Part shown: in pieces, positions 55,459 to 64,000 of the stretch
How positions within the stretch are numbered: the stretch's first letter is position 1
Layout of the letters: every line of letters starts with the position of its first letter
NCBI GenBank assembly: GCA_002150815.3
Contig: NDFF03000061.1
Span: 124,001-188,000, forward strand
Direction: 5' to 3'
Length of the DNA stretch: 64,000 bases
Source of the DNA: Grammothele lineata
Taxonomy: Eukaryota; Basidiomycota; Agaricomycetes; Polyporales; Polyporaceae
Translations under genes and position numbers: made by a program
Notes under the pieces: model-generated
Database searches by the model: none
What the model was told of the DNA's origin: nothing
What the model saw: only the letters and a program-made list of their open reading frames with translations

Positions 55459-57512
55459 CTATTTCAATCTCAGCCTCAGTAGCGTAAATCGGAACCGCTG
55501 CGTCCTGCCTACGCGCTCAGGTACCTTTTCCCGCTCAAAGCTCTCTGTTTGCAATTCCTCGCCATCCTCCTGAGGCAGCGCCGCGTCATCCAGTACCTCA
55601 TCGTATCCCAGAGGGTGCGTGGACGAGGGCTTAGGCAGGGGCTCCCGCCCAATAACCTGCACACCCAGCGACCCCGGGCTCTCGTACGTCACGACGACGC
55701 GCGCCCTCTCCGGCGGGGCGTCCGGCTCCGGCGGAGGAAGCGCAAAGACCCGCGACCGCGCTCGAGTTTCCAACCCCGTGCGGTCCCACTCATCGACGAC
55801 AGAGTCGTCCGGAGACACGAACTTGGCCTGGGACGGAGAATAGGCTGCAGCAGCGTAGGAGACCTGCGATGAGGGCGCGTCGTAGGATGCGCAGAGCTTG
55901 TGCAAAGCGTTCCCGGGCTCAGAGGTGACAGCTTGGAGAGGAGGATATGAAGGAGATAGGTAGAACGCAAGATAGATCTCCCGCACCGACGTTGCAGTGA
56001 CTGTGAGTCGATTGGACGCGAAGACGCAAGTGTATCCCCTTGCCGCAAGGGCCGTCACGTATCGGTCTGGGAGTGCGATGACAAACGCGGAGCCTTGGAC
56101 CAGCGTATTGATGATCGGTATCGCTGGGTCGAGGGATTGAGGGCATACGCCCATTGTAAGTTGCAGGAGTGGGCCGACGACGGAGGCGCGGTGGGCGATG
56201 TGGAATTCATGGGCGCCAAAGGAGCGAACGTGCTTGAAACAGTCCGAAGAGACGGAGACTAGGCGTGCGGGTGAGCGCGAACCCTCGCGGACGTTTTTAT
56301 CGGATAATGGGGGTCAACGCGAGAAGAAGGATTGGTTTCGTTTGTACATGAGCGCCGTCCTGTATCCGATGATATATGCGCTGTCTGTGTGGGAGGGGTC
56401 GGGGTTCCGCACGAGGAGTGCGAGGAGTTGATCCTGTCCGGCCCGGCATGCAAGCAGGATAGCGTAGTCGTCGTAACGGCTGTAGAGACGAATGTAGGGG
56501 AGGGCAGCACGAACGCCGTATGGGGTGACCGAATAAGAAGGGAGGGGGGCCTTGCAGTTACGGAAATTGCTGCTTCGAGGCAAAGGCTAGCAAGGGATGA
56601 GATAAATTGGGAAGAAGTCAGCCTCTCTAGGCCCACAGAGTGTGCGGTGAACGCTGCGGGGCTTGGGGCCAGTAGGGCATGCCATTCCGAAGGAGGTCTC
56701 CCGGACAGTAGATCACTATTCGTAATATTGTCCCATGCGAAGATAGTTTGGTCAGGCACCTCTTTGAGAATCTCCTCCTGAAGACGTAGGAACGCTTTCT
56801 CGCCTTCTCCATAGATCGTTAAAATGTTGACCCCGAAGAGGCCTATAAGACAGTACGCCTCGTCCTCCTTCCGCGTGGTGGCCCGTTGTGAGGCCCAAAA
56901 CATCCTTTGTGCGACCGTGAAGGTACTTAAAGGACGCCTGTTCAGGAGTGCAGCTCGGTCAATTCCCGTGAACTCCTCGATGGCTTCCACTAGGCCATGT
57001 TTTCCACCGATCGCCTGCCAGTCTGAAGCGAAAAACGTCACGATTGAGGGTGCTATCAGTTCCTGGAGCGTCCATCCACGGGTAAACCAGACGCTCCTTC
57101 GAAAGGCGGAGTTAGGGTCGCGTGGGTCCTCGTAAGAAGCGACGCCGGGAAGGTAGACGTAGCAGACGGTAGCCGCTTCGTACCAGAAATACATGGAGTT
57201 AATGGCTTCAGAGAGTTCAGCGCTGCTCGCCTGATCGATGCAGCACGAATCGATCCAGAGGAGCGAGAACCCGTCCTTGTATGCTTGCTCGCACGCCCCA
57301 CGGGCCTTCGGTGAGAGGCGGGCGACTATCCCGTCCCTGGGAAAGCTCTGGGCGCATCCTGAGCGCGTTTTGTTTTGGATGGCTAGGACGTCTTGATAGG
57401 ACAGTTCGCCGCCTGGGGTTCGGGCCCAAACGTGGGATAGGATGGCGTACGGAGTACTTTTCGGGTCATCAATCCGGCCAAAGAGTCCTGTATGTGTTTC
57501 CAGAAGACGCAT
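55459..57512 (-). CDS. HET-domain (heterokaryon incompatibility) protein
   Basis: Three exons (minus): 57512-56637, 56586-56319, 56258-55459; 647 residues, all phases consistent. The N-terminus is the HET domain in its usual order: MRLLETHTG, YAILSHVWA, ACEQAYKDGFSLLWIDSCCI with DQASSAELSEAINSMYFWY, AATVCYVYLPGV, then VWFTRGWTLQELIAPSIV. The domain continues through YCLIGLFGVNILTIYGEGEKAFLRLQEEI. The C-terminal ~350 residues have no known repeats (no WD, ankyrin or NACHT) and resemble the non-repeat tail of basidiomycete HET proteins. HET proteins trigger cell death after fusion of unlike hyphae in ascomycetes; in basidiomycetes their role is little tested. The second intron has a weak donor, GTTGAC. 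It is divergent from the porin gene. Confidence 0.88.
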
Positions 57513-58053
57513 GCCGGACGAGTAGATACTGTAGCATGGAGGTGCGGTGAGCTACGGGAGTCATACTCACGGTGGTCTGTTGAGAAGCTGCGACACGGGC
57601 TAGAACTCCGCTCGCTGCGTCCAGTCCGTCGGTATCAGGTCACAACTATGGTGCTAGCTAGTTCAGAGGACACATTGTAGCACGCTGCTCGTGTTGCTGA
57701 AGGCCTGAAGGACCACTGGCTGTGAGGGAACCTCAGATTGACAGTCTTAGTTGATTGATCAACACCGCGACAAGGGAAATTACGTCTATTACCGCCACGG
57801 CTACATCATATAGGTCGAATACTTTCATAGTGCCGTTCACAACAAGATTGAAAGTCGGGAATAAGGTAGCGGTGGATGATGGGGAGGAACGAGCGTGGTC
57901 GGACGCGCGAAGGCGTCACCCCAAGCGAGCGACGCGCGAACGTGGGCAGAGACGCGTACGCGCCGTGACCCGGGACTTCCCGGCGCCTTAAAGGGACACG
58001 CTCCCCCAACTTTTGCTGTCAACGTCACTGCTCCTCTCACCATCCTCGTCGCC
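57513..58053. promoter_or_regulatory. Divergent promoter of HET and porin genes
   Basis: 541 bp between opposite start codons. The porin side ends in a C/T-rich leader (58015-58050) directly before its ATG, a feature of highly expressed fungal genes. Confidence 0.4.
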
Positions 58054-59149
58054 ATGTCTCTCCCTCAGCCCGTGCCCCCCTCCTGGAAGGTGTGTCCTCG
58101 CCAACGTTGTCGCGCATACAGCCCGCGCTCACCCCGCGCGACGTGTCCAGGACCTCGGCAAGTCCTCCAACGACCTCCTTGGCAGGGACTTCCCCATTAG
58201 CGGGGCCTCCATTGAGGTGAAGACCGCGGCGCCCTCCAACGTTGCCTTCAAGGTTGGCGGCTCTCGCGACACCAAGTCCACCCTCATCGCTGGCGACATC
58301 GAGGCCAAGTTCTTCAACAAGCCCCACGGCCTCACCTTCACCCAGGCGTGGACGACCAGCAACATCCTCAAGACCCAGGTTGAGATTGACAACCAGATCG
58401 CCAAGGGTGTCAAGCTTGACCTCCAGACCGCTCTCACCCCCGACACCGGTGCGAAGTCTGCCCTCTTCACCACCACCTACAAGCAGCCCGGCCTCCACAC
58501 CCGCGCCTTCCTTGACATCTTCAAGGTGAGCCTCATCCGCCTGATGACGTGACACGCGCGCTCACCTGACCTGGCCGGTTCTCTCCTGTTCCACAGGGCC
58601 CGACGTTCACCGCGGACACTGTGATCGGCCGTGACGGCTTCCTCGTCGGTGCGGAGGCGTCCTACAACGTCCAGGAGGGCAAGGTCACCAAGTACGCCAC
58701 TGCCATCGGCTACAGCGCGCCTGAGTACGCCGTCACTCTCCACGGTCTCGGCAACCTCAGTACCTTCGCCGCGAGCTACTACCACCGCGTGTCCCCCGAC
58801 GTCGAGGCTGGTGCCAAGGCTGTCTACGACACCCGCGCGTCGCCCAAGGGCAACGTCGCGCTTGAGGTCGGCGCGAAGATGTACCTTGACAACGCTGCGT
58901 TTGTTAAGGCGAAGATCAACAACTCGGGCATCCTCGCTCTCGGTACGTCACCCTTTCGTCGCCATTCTGCGTACTTTGTGCATTGCGCATGAACTGACGC
59001 GTCGTACGCGTCACATAGGCTACACCCAGTCGCTCCGCCCTGGCGTTCGCGCCTCGTTCGGTCTGGCGCTTGACACCCAGCGTCTGAACGACGCCACCTC
59101 TGAGGTCGCTGCGCACAAGGTTGGCGCTAGCGTCACCTTCGAGGGGTAA
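58054..59149 (+). CDS. POR1: Mitochondrial outer membrane porin (VDAC)
   Basis: Four exons: 58054-58089, 58151-58525, 58597-58942, 59019-59149; 295 residues, as expected. The start MSLPQPVPPSWKDLGKSSND and LLGRDFPISGASIEVKT match the N-terminal helix and first strand of fungal VDAC. Alternating strands continue to the eukaryotic porin signature near YHRVSPDVEAGAKAVYD, then AKINNSGILALGYTQSLRPG, and the last strand ends HKVGASVTFEG. It forms the 19-strand channel for ATP, ADP and small anions across the outer membrane. Strong codon bias (C-ending codons, many AAG/CTC/GTC) suggests high expression. The first coding exon is only 36 nt. Confidence 0.97.
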
Positions 59150-60133
59150 AAACTTGGTCTCGCATGGAGTATGAGGGATTTCAGGATGTATCCATAGCTT
59201 TACGTTCAATGCATAATCGCTATGTCGTACGTCGCGTATCTGCGTTTTAGTGACCGGACGCGCATTTTCCTGTGTGTAGGGAAGGCGTCGTGGGGTTATC
59301 GATCAAGGCGCGCGTATTCTTCGTACGCTCGACTCGAGCTGATGTTACTGCCAGTTGTTTCTCTTTCACAGGTATGATTAATGGAGGGAGATCCATGCAT
59401 GTTGATCCCTCCTGCTCAGGATGCCAGTAGGCATGTGCAATCTCGGTCACTAGAGACTGCTGGGGTGCTCGGGTTCAACTGGCCTGATTACGATTTGACC
59501 TCTGCGTGTTTGCGCGACGTAGTGTGGTGCGTCAATTTCCCCATTGTTGCCACTTTTGATGGGTCAATGAGGACAGACAGTGGTACTTGCCGGCACCCAA
59601 ATAAGAACAAACAACCATATCCGAAGGAACGACGATCATTGGCACGGCCCGCCTCACGTCGCGTCGCACCTTGACAATGACCTTCTTCGCTGTCAACTGC
59701 TTATCGAGACTCATCCGGACTTGGCAAGTGGCGTGGCCTCGCTCTTTCTGCTCGCCGCAACATCAGACTCCTTGGTTCGCCGTTACAGTCTTAGTGCGAC
59801 TACGAAACGGCCATTGTACAGCAACACACAATGGTTTGCAGACATACGAGTCGGGCTGGCAGCTCTCAGAGCGCGTCGAGTGCATTGTCGACAGGTATTT
59901 CGGAACAACGAAGGAGCAGCCACCGTGGAAAAAGACAGTGCTACTGCCTCCGACACGGCGAGGCGTCGCAAACCAGCGGGAAGCACCTACCCCTTTGCTC
60001 CTACAACCTCTTCCAGCCCGACCACCGCAGGAAACATTTTAATGGGCCGGGGTATCTCCATGGACGGTAGCAGCCCGAGACCGACCCGCAAAATCCATCG
60101 CTTCGACGGGACGGCCCCAGCTTCGCCGCAGCC
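59150..60133. other. Intergenic region
   Basis: About 1 kb between the porin and the second F-box/LRR-like gene. No supported gene. Confidence 0.5.
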
Positions 60134-61888
60134 ATGCCTTCTTCTCCCCCTCCCGAAGCCGCCTCGGCGGTGGTTCGACACCTTCTCGCGTCCAAGCGGG
60201 ACGAAGACAAGCTGTCTGTTGTGACGCTCGCCCGGGTGTGCACAGCTTTCCACGAGCCGGCCGTCGACGCGATCTGGCACACGATCCCGAACTACTCTGT
60301 CATCGTCTATGCTCTCCCACGGGACGTCTGGGAAAAGAAGACAGAAGTCTCGCCGAGATGCGATGCGGAAATCCCAGTCTTCGTAAGTGCAGATATGTTG
60401 CTCTTCTGTGTGTGGTAACTTATCCGACCGTGATTGCAGCGATTCAACAATTCTGTCCATCGGGTCGGCCTTCAGCGTTTATTCTACTATACCTCGCGGG
60501 TCAAGGAGATCGATTCGGCAGGCTGGAAGGAGCGGTTTGGGAACGCTCGTCTTTCCCTCGAGGTCATTGAGGACCTCACCCCTCTCTTTACCCGTCTCCG
60601 TGATCGTGTCCTTTTTCCGAACATCCAGGTATACCGCGGCCCCATCTTGGTCGGGCTAGAAGATCAGGCGCCGGAACCCCTCCACCTCGCTCTGGGACCC
60701 TCGATCAGCGTGCTTGAAGTGACCACGAACAGTCCGGCCCACAATGACTTCCTTCCTGGGCAGCGCGGGACGGCCGCGTTTTACGTTGGTATATCTGGCA
60801 GTCTCGCCCATTCCATTGACAGTTTCCGCGGCTTGACGCACCTCAGCACGGACGACTGGTTCGTCCCTGCGCAGACGTTGCTTCGGCTGGGGAGGCTCCC
60901 CGCCCTGGAGCACCTTCAGGCTACCCTTCCGTCGGAGCCCGTCACGAACGTCTCGATTCAGCTGGGCTCCATTGCCAGCGTCGGGCCGCTGTTCCCTGCA
61001 CTCCGTAGCTTGATGCTACGGTACACGGGCCAACACGCATTCCTTCTCCCCAAGGAGGTGATCGATTCCATCAGTTCCCCTAACCTCGTCCGCATCCAGG
61101 TCCGCATCCTCCGCAACCTCGCCTCCGGCATCGCCTCCTTCCTCGCCTGGCTCGTCACCGCCGCCGCGCAGCACCGCTGGGCCCTCGAAGAGCTCGCCGT
61201 CTCCGACGGCCCCTCCATCACCGCCGACACCCACCTCAGCCGGTACCACCCAGACGAGTACGACCCCGCCGCAGAAGACACCGAAGAGTACCCGATCCTC
61301 GTGCTCCCCGTGCGCGCGCTCGAGCGCCTCTTCCCCCTGCGCTCGCTCACCGCGCTCAGCCTGCACGACGCGAGCGTCGTGTGCGACGTCTCGGACGGCA
61401 CGCTCGCCGCCCTCGGCGCGGCGTGGCCGCGCCTCGTCCGCCTCTACCTCCCCTGCACCGCGGCGGTGCCGTCCCCGGCTACGCCTGCGGGGCTCGAGGC
61501 GCTCGCGAGGCTCTGTCCGGACCTGGAGGAGCTCCATCTCGAGTTGGACTTGACGGGGCTCGCTGCGCATGTGCGTCGGTGGGAGCCCGCGGGTGGCTCG
61601 GGGCCGGGGGCGCGCCGAGCTCCTGTTCCCAGTGCCCGACCCCCGGAGCAGTACGCGCTCGGCACGCTCGGGCTCGCAGGGCGCACGACGGAGGGGCTGG
61701 GTCTCGCGGACCGCGCGGCGCTCGCGGGGTTCCTGTCGCGGGTGTTCCCGTTCGTGGAGACGGTGTACGACGGGGAGCGGGACGAGGCGTGGGCGCGCGT
61801 GCCGGAGATGGTGGGGCAGCTCCGCGCTGTGCGTGAGCGTGAGAGGAGGATCGCGGGTGAGGCGCGGAGGAGGGTGGGGCGTCGTTGA
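60134..61888 (+). CDS. F-box-like / LRR-like protein
   Basis: Two exons, 60134-60382 and 60440-61888; 566 residues. The N-terminus (AVVRHLLASKRDEDKLSVVT, LARVCTAFHEPAVDAIWHTI) has the F-box-like helix pattern. Residues FRGLTHLSTDDWF, LPALEHLQATLP, FPALRSLMLRYTG, LTALSLHDASVV and CPDLEELHLELDL are irregular leucine-rich repeats. It is a distant paralogue of the gene at 36737-38530, with the intron at the same place. The 3' part is much richer in GC at third positions (about 61080-61880) than the 5' part. Probable SCF substrate adaptor; target unknown. Confidence 0.82.
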
Positions 61889-62455
61889 GGCGGGGTTGGT
61901 GTGCGGTGCGGAGAAGAGTATGGGATAACAAGTGGAAGTTGTAAGAAGTGTGGTGACGTTTGTAGTACTTGTACAATTTAGATGATCATGTTGCAGAGTT
62001 ACATTGCAGTGCAATACAATGTCAGTGCGTTGAACCATTTGAGAGTGAGCTGAGAATCTCTCCTGACTACAGTAGATTGATCTTCTATCTTAGTTGAGAG
62101 CGCGGAGGTGTGCTCGTGAACATTTGTCTATGGAACGTCCACAAGCTGCGGCATAGCTTTATTCGCGGACGACATCCCCTTCAAATTTCTTGAAGACTGA
62201 CAGCAGCTCTATCACACATGAATGAAGTTTCGTGGAGGCGTCGCGATCATATTGATACAATTTAAAAGTTTATCGATACAAAAGTAATAATGATAGTCCG
62301 CAAGTAGAGACGGGAGAACCAGCGGGCACTGCCCTATGAGGGAGTGAAGGTCGGATGCTGGAAAAACATCGAGGAGATAGTCGTGGAGAACGTTCACGAG
62401 ACTTTTGTGGGTTTTTGTGAGGAAGTTCGTGGTGTGGGTGGGATGTGTGGATTCT
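61889..62455. other. Convergent intergenic region
   Basis: 3' regions of the F-box-like gene and the membrane-protein gene. No gene seen. Confidence 0.5.
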
Positions 62456-63134
62456 TCATGAGCGCATGACGAGGAGCGCGGTGGTGACAACGGCGGCGAC
62501 GAAGACAAGGAGGGTGAGGAGCGCATACAGGCAGCGCTTCGCCCACTTGATCTCCGTACGGCGCATGGACTCGATGAGCTCCTGACGCTCGATCTCCGGC
62601 TTCGCAGACTCCCAGTCTTCAGGAGCGCGGAGAGGAGAGAGGAGGATGAAGGCGCCTGCGACCCAGAAGAGGGGGAACACTGGAACGGTATGTCAGGATA
62701 CGCATTCATGTGGGTAAAAAATGCTATGAATACTCACGGAATCCAAACTTGAAGAGATACATCGCCAGCGTGGGCTGGCTGGAGATGGCCGTGTACGAAG
62801 GAGGCTCAAGCGAGTCCTCGTACGAGGGCGGGAGCGCCTCTGGCTCAACCGGGGTGGCTTGGCGAAGTTCGTCGTGCCTGCTGTCCCGGGTGCCGGTGAG
62901 GCTGAGGGAAGTGCGGGAGCGCGTGTGGGAGACCCCGAAGAAAGTGTCGATGGGGTCGACTGGGTCCTCGTCGGCGGAGGACGCGTTGGCGCGGGGCGTG
63001 TGGATACGCGCAGGAGAGGGAGGCGCGATGGTCGTCTGGGCCTCGAGATCGCGCTCGGAAGTGGCGGGGCGGTCAAAGAGACCGAAGATGGTGGGGCGGG
63101 AGTTCGCGGAGGAGGTCGACGCGGAGGAAGACAT
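62456..63134 (-). CDS. Small two-helix membrane protein, unknown function
   Basis: Two exons, 63134-62738 and 62679-62456; 206 residues. The first ~120 residues are Ser/Thr/Pro-rich and probably disordered, with PPSYEDSLEPPSY, two PPxY motifs that could bind WW domains of Rsp5/Nedd4-type ubiquitin ligases. Then come a hydrophobic segment FPLFWVAGAFILLSPL, a charged segment EIERQELIESMRRTEIKWAK, and a C-terminal transmembrane helix LLTLLVFVAAVVTTALLVM. This layout is seen in small fungal endomembrane proteins that may serve as Rsp5 adaptors. I do not recognise a named family. Confidence 0.75.
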
Positions 63135-64000
63135 TGTGAAGTAGACGAGTTGATTGGGGTCTAGAGGTACGCGGAGCGGAGGATGTGCTCGGAAGTGAGG
63201 ACGCTGGTGGATGCGCTGAGCGGTGGTGAGGAGAGCATGGCAGCGGGCGGGGGCGGATATATAGAGGGCGGGCGAGAAGACGGCGAAGAGCAATCAAGAG
63301 GCAATCGAATGGCAATCCGACGGCGGCGGCGCTGTGCACCCACAAAACCCGACATCGCGACCGCTGTGGGCGCCACATTGGCCTCACCCTCACAACATCC
63401 GCAAGCACGCACAAATACCGTCAACACTTGCCGTTCCAGGCAACTCCCTCGTCTCCCCTCCCGACACGCGCGCTCTTGGCCTGCTCTTCCTCGCGTTTGA
63501 GACTCTCCGATCCGCCTCAATGTATTTCTTTCTCTGATCCACGCGTACTCTCCTTTGCGAAATACTGGGAACCGTCCAGTCAGGTTGTGCTGTTTGCAAG
63601 TTACACGTCGATCTCCCCGGCCCGGTCCTTCGGACGACGGAGACCCGTTGGTTGGCCAGATGAAGACGTGAAGAAGGTGCGAGAATGTGGGGAATCGATG
63701 CTTAGGGGACGGCTGCGCACAGGCAATGACGTGGGTTACTCAAGTAATTGGGATACCTTAGACCATCGCTCACCGAAGGGTTGTGCTCGGTCAAGTTGTA
63801 ACGGGTATGTCTCCGCTTTTCACTTTCTGTGTATACTCTCGTTTCTCTCGGCCTGACCTCCAACCCATACAGCGCACGCCAACCCCTTCCTCAGTAGAGC
63901 GCGGGATTGGTCTGCGTAGGGGAGACTACCTCCGATCTCTCTACGCCTAACCATGCATAGCTGACCCGGTTGGCACCCCGGTCAGCGCGCGTGTACCTAG
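63135..64000. other. Upstream region at the window end
   Basis: Promoter of the small membrane-protein gene (TATA-like CTATATATCC on minus at about 63256-63265, some 120 bases before the start). No other gene was recognised up to the end. Confidence 0.45.

Overview
This window is nuclear DNA from a filamentous basidiomycete, most likely an Agaricomycete and plausibly a wood-decay polypore. The evidence is GC-rich coding sequence, genes split by many 45-75 nt introns, several microexons, expanded tandem cytochrome P450 genes, F-box/LRR-like proteins, a HET-domain protein, a Dicer-like protein and a secreted pepsin-type protease. I modelled 22 apparently functional protein genes, one recently broken P450 gene, one older P450 remnant and one tRNA gene. 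No rRNA, CRISPR, prophage or intact transposon was seen. Exon limits were set by hand from splice signals, reading phase and family motifs, so individual junctions may be off by a few bases.

Layout. 1-9 kb: a gene-poor start, then a CEP95-like (DUF5745-type) protein on minus and P450 gene A on plus. 9-20 kb: a voltage-gated K+ channel (minus) head to head with a full-length Dicer-like gene (plus), then a URC1-type GTP cyclohydrolase II homologue. 20-31 kb: an unrecognised Cys-motif protein, the NAT10/Kre33 RNA cytidine acetyltransferase, and a JEN-type monocarboxylate transporter. 31-45 kb: an accessory block of P450 genes on minus: B and C, an F-box-like gene, D, then E, which is broken by a 28-bp deletion, and a decayed P450 exon fragment beyond E. 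45-64 kb: housekeeping genes, many mitochondrial or peroxisomal (PEX30/DysF peroxin, LYR protein, COX20, VDAC/porin), a Cdc25/Ych1-type rhodanese, a HET-domain protein, a second F-box/LRR-like gene, a small membrane protein and tRNA-Gly(GCC).

How they work together. There is no operon logic here. Gene pairs are often divergent (K+ channel/Dicer, peroxin/protease, HET/porin) or convergent. The P450 block looks like a birth-and-death tandem array of monooxygenases of one subfamily, with no scaffold-making enzyme next to it, so it is not a typical biosynthetic cluster. The best second-look items are the P450 pseudogene in the making, the 14-nt microexon that carries the oxygen-activation motif in all five P450 genes, the unusual number of GC-AG introns, and the 803-nt last intron of the Kre33/NAT10 gene, whose splice donor overlaps an in-frame stop codon and which contains G-quadruplex-like runs.
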